Assembly (NCBI RefSeq): GCF_014648195.1
Contig: NZ_BMQQ01000001.1
Location: 666,750-730,749, forward strand
Direction: 5' to 3'
DNA from: Streptomyces purpureus
GTDB lineage: Bacteria > Actinomycetota > Actinomycetes > Streptomycetales > Streptomycetaceae
Length of the DNA: 64,000 nucleotides
The notes under the pieces were generated by a model. The model ran no database searches, was not told the origin of the DNA, and was given only the letters and a program-made list of their open reading frames with translations. Below, piece after piece: positions 44,925-53,505 of this stretch; positions within the stretch are counted from its first letter, which is position 1; each line of letters starts with the position of its first letter. Position numbers and translations under genes: made by a program.

Positions 44925-46321
44925 CCCGAACCTCGCCTCGCGTCGTCCCCACCCGCGAGCGCCGGCGTGGCGCCGTCCGGAGGGTGGCCGGCAGTCCGTG
45001 CCGGACGGGCCTGGACCGGGCAGGCGAGGACGGTGCCGACGAGCTCGTACTCGGCGTCCGCGCACGCCTCGGCGATGCCGGCGAGCTCCGCCGCGGTCCA
45101 GCTGCCCGCGCTGAGTACGACCAGGGCACCGGCTTCGGCGCCGTCGTCCGGCACCAGCGGCCGCGACACCGAAACCTCCACCACCCGCGTTTTCACGGAG
45201 GACCTCTCGCCCGAAGTGCTGGGCGAAGGATCGCTCTTGGCCTCGGCGACGAGGTGCGCGGCGGCCCGGCGGGCGATCTCGTCGCCGTCCGGGACCACGA
45301 CCAGCAGCCGCCGAGGGGCAGGCAGCCGGTCCCGGACGCGGGCGCACACCCGCCGGTAGCGGATCCGCCTGCCGGCCTCGTCGCCGGAGGCCTGCGGGGT
45401 CGGTACGTCCCACCGGACGTCGACGCCCAGCAGTCGGCGGATCCGGCCCAACGGGTCCCGGTCTTCGGGCCGGTGCGCGGGCCGTTCGGCGGGTACGTCG
45501 ACGGCACCCAGCACCGCCGAGCCCAGCGCCGCGGCGATCTCCGGTTCGGTGCGCAGTCTGCGACTCATCCGCGCTGCGGTGAGATGGCCGACGACCGCCA
45601 GCAGGACGAACAGCAACGCCCCCGCCACGGTGAGCTGGACGCTCGTCGGTGGTGCCTCGCCGGCCGGCCTGGCCGCCGGCCCCATGACAACCATGTTGGC
45701 CTTGCGGGTCGCCGGGTCGGCCTGGTCCAGCTTGCTGACCGCCTCCTGCAGCGCGGTGCGCAGCTTCGCGAGCTCGGTGCGGGTCTGTACGCTCTCGACC
45801 GTCCGCGCCGGATCGGCCGCCTCGGCCAGGTCGGAGATGCGGCGGTTGGTCTGCACCACCATCTTCCGCAGCGCCTCGGGCCCCGCCGCTGCTTCCGGGC
45901 CGGTGTCGTCGCCCGCGATCCGCGCGGCGAAGGTGACGAACTGCTGGGCCACCTGGTCGGAGAGTTGCTGTGCGCGCTCCGGGGTGTCGGCCGTACCCGA
46001 GATCTTGATGATGTTCCCGTCGTCGGCCTTGGCGCTCACCCGATCGCGCAGCTCACTGCCGCCGGCCCCGGGCCGCCCGAGCGTGGCAGCCGCCCGGTCG
46101 AGCACCACCGAACTGGTCGCGATCTCTGCCTGGGTCAGCAGCTCGCGTTCCTCCCACGCCCCGGGCAGCAGTACCGATGCGGTTGTCGTGTAGCGCGGCG
46201 GAAACAGCAGGGAGGTGCCGTGGCCGACGAGCGCGCCCACCACGGCGAGGATGGTGAGAAGCCGTCGGCGCCGACGGAGAATCCGGCCGATCGTGACCAG
46301 CCGTATCGTGTCATCGCTCAA
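44921..46321 (-). CDS. Wzz/chain-length-determinant-like membrane protein, first copy
   Basis: 466 residues. N-terminal Wzz domain with a first membrane helix (LLTILAVVGALVGHGTSLLF) and FPPRYTTTASVLLPGAWEERELL, a coiled-coil middle (GDDTGPEA ... TRTELAKLRTALQEAVSKLD) and a second membrane helix (SVQLTVAGALLFVLLAVVGH). The cytoplasmic C-terminus carries a degenerate BY-kinase-like region without an obvious P-loop. It forms a duplicate pair with the gene at 43395. Confidence 0.82.
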   Translation of the reverse strand: MSDDTIRLVTIGRILRRRRRLLTILAVVGALVGHGTSLLFPPRYTTTASVLLPGAWEERELLTQAEIATSSVVLDRAAATLGRPGAGGSELRDRVSAKADDGNIIKISGTADTPERAQQLSDQVAQQFVTFAARIAGDDTGPEAAAGPEALRKMVVQTNRRISDLAEAADPARTVESVQTRTELAKLRTALQEAVSKLDQADPATRKANMVVMGPAARPAGEAPPTSVQLTVAGALLFVLLAVVGHLTAARMSRRLRTEPEIAAALGSAVLGAVDVPAERPAHRPEDRDPLGRIRRLLGVDVRWDVPTPQASGDEAGRRIRYRRVCARVRDRLPAPRRLLVVVPDGDEIARRAAAHLVAEAKSDPSPSTSGERSSVKTRVVEVSVSRPLVPDDGAEAGALVVLSAGSWTAAELAGIAEACADAEYELVGTVLACPVQARPARTAGHPPDGATPALAGGDDARRGSG

Positions 46322-47583
46322 CGGCGCGGACTCCTCCTCGCCCGGTTGGTCCCGCCCGTCGGCAGCGGAGCCTGGTCACGGCAGGCGGCGGCGTAGGCGG
46401 CGAGCAGCGACGCCTGCGAGTTCTTCCAGGAGAGCGGTCCGCCGATCCGCTCCTGGCCGATCTTGCCCATCCGGGCCCGCTTCTCCGGATCGTCCAGCAG
46501 CAGCGCGATGAGCCTGGCGAACTCGGTCTCGTCGTTGGCGGGCGCGTAGACGGCGGCGTCACCGGCGGAGACTCGCGCCTCCCGGAGGTCGAACGAGACG
46601 ATCGGCCGGCCCATCACCATGTATTCCAGGACCTTGTTCATCGTCGACACGTCGTTGAGCGGATTGCGGGGGTCGGGGGAGAGGCACACGTCCGCGGTGG
46701 ACAGGTAGCGCACCAGGTCGGCGTCCGGAATCCGCCCGGTGAACTGCACCTGCTCCGAGATCCCGAGCCTCCGGGCCAGCTCCACCATCGCGTCGAAGGT
46801 GTCGCCGGCGCCGACGAAGACCGCGTGCCAGTCGGTCCGCCCGAGCTCGTCGCGCAGCTTCGCTAGCGCCCGTAAGGCGTAGTCGACTCCGTCCTGAGGG
46901 CCCATGACGCCGAGGTAGCACAGCAGATGAGTCTTGCCGCGCTTCAGTTCCTGCTCGGGCGGTACGGGCTGGAACCGTTCGGTGTCGGGCGCGCTGCGCA
47001 CCACGAAGACGTCCGACGGCCGCCGGCCGCCACGGCGCAGCGCGACGTCCCGGTAGCTCTCGTTCGTGGCCAGCACGACGTCCGCGGCCCGGTAGGTCCG
47101 CCGTTCCAGCGCGCACACGGCGCGGTGGAGCAGATCCTCGCCGCGGTCGAACCGGGAGAGGTAGAGCTCGGGTACGAGGTCGTGCTGGTCGAAGACGAAC
47201 CGCGCCCCGCGCCGCTTCAGCCAGAGCGCCGGCAGGAACAGCAGGTCCGGCGGATTGCAGGCGTGGACGACCTCGACCGGGCCGACCTTGCGGGCCAGCC
47301 GGACCGTGTGCCACAACGCCGCTCCGTACTCCCGCAGATAGCCGGCCGGTCCACCGGTGGCGGCGCGCAACGGGTAGCGGTGGATCCGAACCCCGTCGAT
47401 CAGCGCCTCCGGCTCCGTGTCCCGCGTTCCCCCCTGGGGGCAGATGACATGCACCTCCCAGCCCGCGTCGCGCAGCGTGGTGCACTCCTGCCACACCCGC
47501 CGGTCGAACGGCACCGACAGGTTCTCCACGAGAATCAGCGCGCGCCGGGCCGGGCCGGCGCCTGTCGTCGCGTTACCAGGCAA
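46318..47583 (-). CDS. Family 4 glycosyltransferase
   Basis: 421 residues; the called start is TTG 47583, overlapping the dehydrogenase by 11 nt. GT4 features: ALILVENLSVPFDRRVWQEC, VEVVHACNPPDLLFLPALWL, LLCYLGVMGPQDGVDYALRA and NKVLEYMVMGRPIVSFDLRE. As the gene after the nucleotide-sugar dehydrogenase it may transfer the uronic acid. Cytoplasmic, membrane-associated. Confidence 0.88.
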   Translation of the reverse strand: MPGNATTGAGPARRALILVENLSVPFDRRVWQECTTLRDAGWEVHVICPQGGTRDTEPEALIDGVRIHRYPLRAATGGPAGYLREYGAALWHTVRLARKVGPVEVVHACNPPDLLFLPALWLKRRGARFVFDQHDLVPELYLSRFDRGEDLLHRAVCALERRTYRAADVVLATNESYRDVALRRGGRRPSDVFVVRSAPDTERFQPVPPEQELKRGKTHLLCYLGVMGPQDGVDYALRALAKLRDELGRTDWHAVFVGAGDTFDAMVELARRLGISEQVQFTGRIPDADLVRYLSTADVCLSPDPRNPLNDVSTMNKVLEYMVMGRPIVSFDLREARVSAGDAAVYAPANDETEFARLIALLLDDPEKRARMGKIGQERIGGPLSWKNSQASLLAAYAAACRDQAPLPTGGTNRARRSPRR

Positions 47584-48898
47584 GGCCCATGTACCCCGGT
47601 TCGGCCCGGCGCGCCTCGGCGTCGGGAAGGCGGATGAGGTCGACGATCAGCGGTCCTTCGCCATGGGGCAGCGCCGACAGCACGGCCGGATCCCCGGTCC
47701 CGACCAGGCACACCTCGGCATGGTCGAGGACCTCGCCGACGGACTCCGTGAGCAGCTGCGCGAGGTGTGGCAGCCGGGTCTCGATGTACTCGCGGTTCGC
47801 GCCGAGCAGCCGGGAGAGGTTCACGTTGGGGTCGTAGATCCGCAGGTCGTAACCCTTGCCGAAGAGCCTCTCCGCCAGCTCGACGAGCGGGCTTTCGCGG
47901 AGGTCGTCGGTGCCTGGTTTGAACGACAGTCCGAACAGGCCCACGCGACGCGTGCCGGTGCGCTCGACCAACTCGACGGCGCGCTGCAGATGTTCGGAGT
48001 TGGAGGGCAGTACGTGGGCGAGGATGGGCACCGAGACGTTGGCCTGCCGCGCCGCGTGGACCAGGCTGCGTAAGTCCTTGGGCAGGCAGGAGCCTCCGAA
48101 GGCGAAGCCGGGCCGCAGGTAGGCGGGGCTGATGTTCAGCTTGCGGTCGGCCAGGAACACGTCCATCACCTGGTGCGAGTCCACCCCGAGGGCCTGGCAC
48201 ACGGCGCCCAGCTCGTTCGCGAAGCCGATCTTGAGGCCGTGGAACGCGTTGTCCGCGTATTTGATCGCCTCGGCCGTCGGCACGGGCACCCGGAACACCG
48301 CCCCGGGCAGACCGTCGTACAACGCCGCCACCACGTCGCCGCCGGCCGGGTCGAGCTCCCCGATGACGGTCTTGGGCGGGTCGAAGAAGTCCCGCACGCT
48401 GGTGCCTTCCCGCAGGAACTCCGGGTTGACCGCGACGCCGAAGTCCACCCCGGCCGTGCCGCCGACGTACTTCTCCAGGATCGGTACCAGCAGGTTCATG
48501 CAGGTGCCCGGGAGCATGGTGCTGCGGAACACGACGGTGTGCCGGCCCTCCTGCCCGGCCCGCTCGGCCAACGCGGCACCGATCTGCTCGGTGACCCGTT
48601 CCAGGTACGTGGTGCACAGGCTGCCGTTGGGCTCCGACGGCGTTCCCACGCAGACCAGCGACACCTCGCTGCTCATGACCGCCTCGTGGACGTCGCCGGT
48701 GGCGCGCAACGCCCCGTCCCGCACGACCTCGGCGACGAGCTCGCCGATCCGCTCCTCGACCACCGGGGCCCTGCCGTCGTTGACCAGGTCGACCTTCACC
48801 TGGTTCACGTCGACCCCGACGACCTCATGGCCCAGGCTGGCCAGGCACGCGGCCGACACGCAGCCCACGTAGCCCAGCCCTAAGACGCTGACCTTCAT
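47573..48898 (-). CDS. UDP-glucose/GDP-mannose 6-dehydrogenase family protein
   Basis: 441 residues from ATG 48898, preceded by GGAGGAACGGG; a longer frame from 49048 is not needed. The N-terminal NAD fold is MKVSVLGLGYVGCVSAACLA, followed by VCVGTPSEPNG, the central helix region PTAEAIKYADNAFHGLKIGF and the catalytic Cys motif FGGSCLPKDLRSL; FGLSFKPGTDDLRESP closes the C-terminal domain. It oxidises a nucleotide hexose to a uronate. The overall pattern is closer to GDP-mannose dehydrogenases, but UDP-glucose cannot be excluded. First large gene of the operon. Confidence 0.92.
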   Translation of the reverse strand: MKVSVLGLGYVGCVSAACLASLGHEVVGVDVNQVKVDLVNDGRAPVVEERIGELVAEVVRDGALRATGDVHEAVMSSEVSLVCVGTPSEPNGSLCTTYLERVTEQIGAALAERAGQEGRHTVVFRSTMLPGTCMNLLVPILEKYVGGTAGVDFGVAVNPEFLREGTSVRDFFDPPKTVIGELDPAGGDVVAALYDGLPGAVFRVPVPTAEAIKYADNAFHGLKIGFANELGAVCQALGVDSHQVMDVFLADRKLNISPAYLRPGFAFGGSCLPKDLRSLVHAARQANVSVPILAHVLPSNSEHLQRAVELVERTGTRRVGLFGLSFKPGTDDLRESPLVELAERLFGKGYDLRIYDPNVNLSRLLGANREYIETRLPHLAQLLTESVGEVLDHAEVCLVGTGDPAVLSALPHGEGPLIVDLIRLPDAEARRAEPGYMGLAW

Positions 48899-48984
48899 GA
48901 CCCGTTCCTCCCCCCGGGCAGGCCCTCGCTGCCCTGGTGGTGAACGCGATCGCCCGCCGCCCCCGGCCCCGCCGAAAACGGCAT
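48895..48984 (-). CDS. Candidate 29-residue leader peptide of the polysaccharide operon
   Basis: An ATG at 48984 preceded by AAAGGGA with suitable spacing opens a 29-codon frame whose TGA overlaps the ATG of the 6-dehydrogenase (ATGA). The peptide MPFSAGPGAAGDRVHHQGSE... is Gly/Pro/His rich with no domain. Its last codons also form the dehydrogenase ribosome binding site. The overlap matches the coupling used throughout the operon, but the length is short enough to arise by chance. Confidence 0.4.
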   Translation of the reverse strand: MPFSAGPGAAGDRVHHQGSEGLPGGRNGS

Positions 48985-49609
48985 GACTAATTCCCTTTGC
49001 TGCACAGGACCCCCCCAGGTCACCAGTGATTCGGCGAGTCCGCCTCACACTGTTTCTCCCTCGGGAGGTCCCGCCCCCCGAATGGAATACCGGCTATTGC
49101 AGCGCCGAACAAAAGATCAATTTTGTCGCCTCGTGCCCAGGTATCTGAAGCACGCGTCAATCTAGACCATCGGGACCCGTCTGTAGAGGGGATGTGTGCA
49201 ACTTGCGCCCAAGCTGCGAAGGCGGATCCGTCGAGGGGCGCCCGCCGTCGATCCGTTCACAGCGGACGTATGCCGTGTGACCTGCGGCGACGATAGTTCC
49301 CCGGGCTGTCGGCACCAGCATCCCCCGGCGGTTGTCGAGGGGTGAATTCGACAGAGTCTGGCCGAAAGGAAGCGGTGATTGCCTTTATGATCGCGCCAAG
49401 AATTCGGCGGTCCGGAAATGGCTTCAGCTGTCTGGAAAAACACCCATGGGGACCGGTCAAAAACGGCGCCACCTGCGGCTTCTTGGAGGTGCCTGGTCCG
49501 GAAATCGTAATGTGGCCGCGAGCGCGCGACGGCGTGCGTCCGGTTGCTGATGCCCCGTCCGGATGGGTCCATGGAGGGGACACCGGAACGGCGCTGAGGC
49601 GGGTGGCGT
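48985..49609. other. Long divergent intergenic region upstream of the polysaccharide operon
   Basis: About 625 bp with no convincing gene. Base composition is more AT-rich than the surroundings (for example around 49090-49170 and 49370-49460). Candidate frames here lack third-position GC bias and recognisable motifs. The region should hold the promoter and untranslated leader of the 26-kb operon and the promoter of the SRPBCC gene. TTGATC at about 49122-49117 (minus strand) with TAGCCG 18 nt downstream is a weak promoter-like pair only. Confidence 0.6.
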
Positions 49610-50059
49610 GTGGGCATCGACGTGACGGCGGAGCGGGTGATCCCGCTGCCGTGCGAGCGGGTCGCGTCCTACGCGATGGACTGGCGCCATGACGCGGAGT
49701 GGACGCAGGGCATCCGAACGGCGGAACTGACCCGCCAGGCCGACGGGGGCGGCTTCGGGGTCGGTGCCGAGGTCACCCGGACCGCGTACTTCCTGGGCAA
49801 ACGGATCGCCTACGTGCTGCGCGTCGCCGACTACGAGCCCCCGCGGCTGCTGGACATGGTGTCCGTCGCGGGCCCGATGCCGATGCACGTGACGTACACC
49901 TTCACCCCGACGTCGGACGAGAGCACCGTGGCCCGCATCCGCGTACGGGGTGACCCATCCGGACTGTACGGCCTCGCGGCGCCGCTCATGGGGCGTAAGG
50001 TGCGATCCTCGCTGGTCAAGGACCTCCGGGACCTGGAACGGCGGTTGAGCGGGGCTTAG
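49610..50059 (+). CDS. SRPBCC-family (START-like) protein
   Basis: 149 residues from GTG 49610. The helix-grip fold is suggested by VTAERVIPLPCERVASYAMD, the beta-strand region RTAYFLGKRIAYVLRVADYEPPRLL, and the long C-terminal helix GRKVRSSLVKDLRDLERRL. Such proteins bind hydrophobic ligands or act as polyketide cyclases. It stands 365 bp before the Rieske/radical SAM pair in the same direction; a functional link is possible but not shown. Confidence 0.8.
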   Translation: MGIDVTAERVIPLPCERVASYAMDWRHDAEWTQGIRTAELTRQADGGGFGVGAEVTRTAYFLGKRIAYVLRVADYEPPRLLDMVSVAGPMPMHVTYTFTPTSDESTVARIRVRGDPSGLYGLAAPLMGRKVRSSLVKDLRDLERRLSGA

Positions 50060-50064
50060 ATCAC

Positions 50065-50343
50065 TCACGGTTGGGACGTCCGTGGTGCGCTCAGGGTGAA
50101 GTCCGCGGACCCGTGCTGCCGCCCGTTGACCTGGAGGCGGGACCAGGCGTGGTGCTCGGTCGGCTGTGGCAACCGGGCCAGGGCGCGGGCCGCGCGCCGG
50201 AGCGGCCGGCCCGCGGACTGAACCGTCCCTCGCGACCCCGGCCGCTCACCAGGGTCGCGTCGCCGGGCGTCGGCCGGCGCGGCCGAGCCCGTGCGCTGCT
50301 CCTCGTCCACCGCCCAGAAGTCGTCGAGGGTGCGGACGGCCAC
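50065..50343 (-). CDS. Possible small hypothetical protein
   Basis: A 92-codon frame from GTG 50343 to TGA 50065 with strong GC bias at third positions, which makes it look coding. It begins AVRTLDDFWAVDEEQ and ends LPQPTEHHAWSRLQVNGRQH. No domain is recognised. The ribosome binding site is unclear because a G run abuts the GTG. It is convergent with the SRPBCC gene and divergent from the Rieske gene. Confidence 0.4.
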   Translation of the reverse strand: MAVRTLDDFWAVDEEQRTGSAAPADARRRDPGERPGSRGTVQSAGRPLRRAARALARLPQPTEHHAWSRLQVNGRQHGSADFTLSAPRTSQP

Positions 50344-50424
50344 CCCCCTATTCGGACGCCTTGAACAGAGCACGGAAAGCGGGCGCCGATCAGGATGAGC
50401 GGAGCGCCCACCAAGAGGAGAGAT

Positions 50425-51639
50425 ATGACCGACTTCGACAGGATGGAGAGCGGTCGCTTCTCGGGGGGCCGCGAGCCGGGCTCCGGCACGATCGATCTTC
50501 GGCGCGTGGGGGCGAACCCCGATCACTGGTACCCGGTCGCCCTGTCCCGGCGGGTGCCCGGCCGACGGGTGGTCGGGACCGCGTTCGCGGGTCAGCGAAT
50601 CGCTCTCTACCGGGGGCAGAGTGGTGCCGTTCATGCGCTGGAGGATCGGTGCGCTCACCGCCAGGTGCCGTTGAGCATGGGTGTCGTGGAGGGCGAGACG
50701 CTGCGCTGCTGCTATCACGCGTGGGCCTACCGTGGCGACGGCCGTATCTCCCAGATTCCCTACCTTGCCAAGGGTGACGGCCGGCCACCGCGTGGCGTCC
50801 GCGCCTACCCCGTCCGTGAGGCGTACGGCCTCGTGTTCGTCTTTCCGGGGGATGCCGGGAAGGCGGCGGTCACACCGCTGCCCGAGCTGCCGGCCTTCGG
50901 CTCGGTCAGGTACAAGACCATGACCTTCTCGCGGCGCGTCTGCTGCCACTACTCATTCATGCACGAGAACCTGCTGGACATGAACCACCAGTTCCTCCAC
51001 CGGGGCGTCGTCGGCAAACTCCACCCTGAACTGCTGGGGTACGAGACCGGCCCGGGATCGGTGGAGGCCAGGTATCTGTTCACGCACGCCGGAGGCAAGC
51101 GGAACCGCGGCGCGGGCCTGCTCGCTGCCGAGGGTGTGCGCGGTAGCGACTCCGCCGACGTCATGACCATCCGCACCGAATACCCGTATCAGACGCTCGA
51201 TCTGGTCCCGGAGAACGCCGAGCGTCCGTCTTTCCGGCTCTGGGCGGTGTACGTACCCGAGGACGCCGAGCAGCGCACATGCCACGCCTACGGCCTGCTC
51301 ATGATTGAGAAGCCCCGCCTCCCCGGCGCCCTTCATCTGGCCTGGCCGCTGATCAGGCGCTTCGCCGAACGCGTGTTCGCCGAGGATCGTATGGCCGTCG
51401 AGGCCGAGCAGCGGGCGTGGGACGAGCAGGGCGAGGACCGTAATCACGAGGTGTTTCCCCTGATCCTGGACGTCCGCCAGGTGCTGCGAAGGAACGGTGT
51501 TCCTCTTCCGGTGGCAGCTTCCTCCGGCGAGGCGGCGGCCCCCATGTGCGACGGCGTCGAGTCGATGCCCGGCCATCGCGACGTAGACGGGCAAGCGTCC
51601 GATGAGCCAGAGCGCACCGATGGGTCGGCCGGTGGGTGA
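50425..51639 (+). CDS. Rieske-type aromatic-ring-hydroxylating-like oxygenase
   Basis: 404 residues from ATG 50425 behind AAGAGGAG. The Rieske [2Fe-2S] site is Cys76-x-His78 in DRCAHRQ with Cys95-x2-His98 in RCCYHAW. The catalytic domain carries the mononuclear-iron site in HENLLDMNHQFLHRG (His188, His192, with Asp185 nearby). A ferredoxin or reductase partner is not encoded nearby. The next gene, 76 nt downstream, is a B12 radical SAM protein resembling hopanoid C-3 methylase, suggesting a terpenoid or lipid substrate rather than a small aromatic. Confidence 0.88.
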   Translation: MTDFDRMESGRFSGGREPGSGTIDLRRVGANPDHWYPVALSRRVPGRRVVGTAFAGQRIALYRGQSGAVHALEDRCAHRQVPLSMGVVEGETLRCCYHAWAYRGDGRISQIPYLAKGDGRPPRGVRAYPVREAYGLVFVFPGDAGKAAVTPLPELPAFGSVRYKTMTFSRRVCCHYSFMHENLLDMNHQFLHRGVVGKLHPELLGYETGPGSVEARYLFTHAGGKRNRGAGLLAAEGVRGSDSADVMTIRTEYPYQTLDLVPENAERPSFRLWAVYVPEDAEQRTCHAYGLLMIEKPRLPGALHLAWPLIRRFAERVFAEDRMAVEAEQRAWDEQGEDRNHEVFPLILDVRQVLRRNGVPLPVAASSGEAAAPMCDGVESMPGHRDVDGQASDEPERTDGSAGG

Positions 51640-51715
51640 ACGCACGCCGCCTGCTTCAACCTCCTGACAGCCGCCACCTGGCCGCCGTCCCCGTTCTTAC
51701 TCCACCGAGGTGACC

Positions 51716-53203
51716 ATGCGCCTGCTGCTCGTCCATCCCAGCGCCCTGATGTACTCGGAGATCTTCCTGCGTCTGGAGCCGCTCGGCCTGGAACGGGTGG
51801 CCGGCGCGGCCCGCGACGCGGGCCACGAGGTCAGGATCGTCGACCTGCAAGTGTCCAACGTACGGGAGCTTGCCCGCGAGTTCAGCTCCTTCCGCCCCGA
51901 CGCTCTCGGGGTGTCCCTGAACTACCTTGCCAACATCCCCGAGGCGATCGGCATCGCCCACTCGGCGAAGCGCGCGTCCCCGAACTGCTTCGTCTTCTTC
52001 GGCGGGCACAGTGTGTCCTTCGTGGCGGAAGACGTTCTCGCGCAGGCGGAAGGATCGGTGGACGCGGTCGTGCGGGGCGAAGGCGAACCAGCTGTGGTCT
52101 CCCTGCTGGCGGCGGTCCAGGACGGCGGCGTGGAGAAGGTGCCGGGGATCGTCACACAGGCGGGCCGTGGCCCCGGACCGAGCATGCTGCACAGCATCGA
52201 CACCCCCGTTCCGGCGCGCGACCTGACCCGGCACCGGCGTCGCTACTTCATCGGGGAACTGGATCCGTGCGCGTCCATCGAGTTCACCAGAGGCTGTCCG
52301 TGGGACTGCTCCTTCTGCTCTGCCTGGACCTTCTACGGCCGCAGCTACCGAAAAGCCTCTCCGGAAGCGGCCGGAGCGGAGATGGCAAGCATCCAGGAAC
52401 CGAACGTGTTCATCGTCGACGACGTCGCGTTCATCCGGCCGGAGCACGGGCACGCCATCGCCGCCGAGCTGGAACGCCGCAGAATCCGCAAGCACTACTA
52501 CCTGGAGACCCGCAGTGATGTACTGCTGCGCAACGAAGAGGTCTTCCAGCGCTGGACCCGGCTCGGCCTGAAATACATGTTCCTCGGCATGGAGGCCATC
52601 GACGCCGAGGGACTGGACCTGTATCGCAAACGCGTCAGCCCCGACGACAACTTCCGAGCCCTCGAAGTGGCACGCCGACTCGGCATCAACGTCGCGATCA
52701 ACCTCATCGTCGATCCGGCCTGGGACGAAGAACGCTTCCGCGTCATCCGGGACTTCGCACTCGCCGTCCCGGAGATCGTGCACCTGACGGTGATGACGCC
52801 CTACCCAGGGACGGAGATCTGGCACACCGAATCTCGCAGGCTCACCACCCGCGACTACCGGCTCTTCGACATCCAGCACGCCGTAGTGCCCACCACCCTG
52901 CCCTTGGACGTCTTCTACCGCGAACTCGTCAAGACCCAGGCCGTCATCAACCGCAAACACCTGGGCCTACGGACCGCGGCCGGCGCCCTGCGAGTACTGG
53001 GCGGAAACCTCGCCCGCGGACAGACCAACTTCGCCCGGATGCTCTGGAAGTTCAACCGCGTCTACAACCCCGCACGGCAGTTTGCCGACCACCAGCGCCA
53101 AGTGCGCTACCAACTCCCGCTGCCGCAGCACCTGGATGTCGGTGACCGCCGGAAGCTGTACGTGCACAGTCGCCCACTGCGTGAGGCCGGAACGGCGGAG
53201 TAG
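51716..53203 (+). CDS. hpnR: B12-binding radical SAM protein, hopanoid C-3 methylase (HpnR)-like
   Basis: 495 residues from ATG 51716 with GAGG upstream; GTG 51710 is an alternative. An N-terminal cobalamin-binding-type domain (~1-150) starts MRLLLVHPSALMYSEIFLRL and includes FVFFGGHSVSFVAEDVL. The radical SAM core has Cys194-x3-Cys198-x2-Cys201 in RGCPWDCSFC. The C-terminal region (LDVFYRELVKTQAVINRKHLGL) also fits HpnR, which methylates C-3 of hopanoids. No squalene-hopene cyclase or other hpn gene is in the window, so the symbol rests on overall resemblance. Confidence 0.75.
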   Translation: MRLLLVHPSALMYSEIFLRLEPLGLERVAGAARDAGHEVRIVDLQVSNVRELAREFSSFRPDALGVSLNYLANIPEAIGIAHSAKRASPNCFVFFGGHSVSFVAEDVLAQAEGSVDAVVRGEGEPAVVSLLAAVQDGGVEKVPGIVTQAGRGPGPSMLHSIDTPVPARDLTRHRRRYFIGELDPCASIEFTRGCPWDCSFCSAWTFYGRSYRKASPEAAGAEMASIQEPNVFIVDDVAFIRPEHGHAIAAELERRRIRKHYYLETRSDVLLRNEEVFQRWTRLGLKYMFLGMEAIDAEGLDLYRKRVSPDDNFRALEVARRLGINVAINLIVDPAWDEERFRVIRDFALAVPEIVHLTVMTPYPGTEIWHTESRRLTTRDYRLFDIQHAVVPTTLPLDVFYRELVKTQAVINRKHLGLRTAAGALRVLGGNLARGQTNFARMLWKFNRVYNPARQFADHQRQVRYQLPLPQHLDVGDRRKLYVHSRPLREAGTAE

Positions 53204-53505
53204 CGGCGGTGTGCCGTGGCACCAGCGGCCGGCCATGTCTCATCCGGCAAGGCCACCCCTGACTGGCCACGCCTTCGCCGACGTGGGCCTGAAGCGTGTG
53301 GTTTCTGGTCCTGGTCGACGCCTGGGGGAGGAGGGTCGGCCTCCCTGGGGTTCGGGCGCGTGCCGTGCTGAGACCCGTGGGCGTCCCGCTGGTGGACGTC
53401 AGGGATGCCGTCCGTGTTCTGGTCGGCGGTCTCTGTCTCGTACAGGCGCCGATATTTGTTGTTTCGCAACCTCAGCAGCAGACAGGCGACGCCGGCGGAA
53501 GTCAG
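53107..53505 (-). other. Possible small membrane-protein frame coupled to the DUF2180 gene (CTG start or decayed)
   Basis: A frame overlapping the DUF2180 stop as CTGA encodes a hydrophobic start (LTSAGVACLLLRLR) and then NNKYRRLYETETADQNTDGI PDVHQ, which looks like real protein. No ATG, GTG or TTG precedes it before TTG 53469. Beyond about 53388 it becomes low-complexity and runs into the antisense of the radical SAM gene. This suggests a small membrane protein that has lost its normal start or stop. Confidence 0.3.

Noticed and set aside
49162-49692. Overlapping frames in the leader region of the polysaccharide operon
   Set aside because: Codon use lacks the third-position GC bias of this genome and no motif is visible on either strand.
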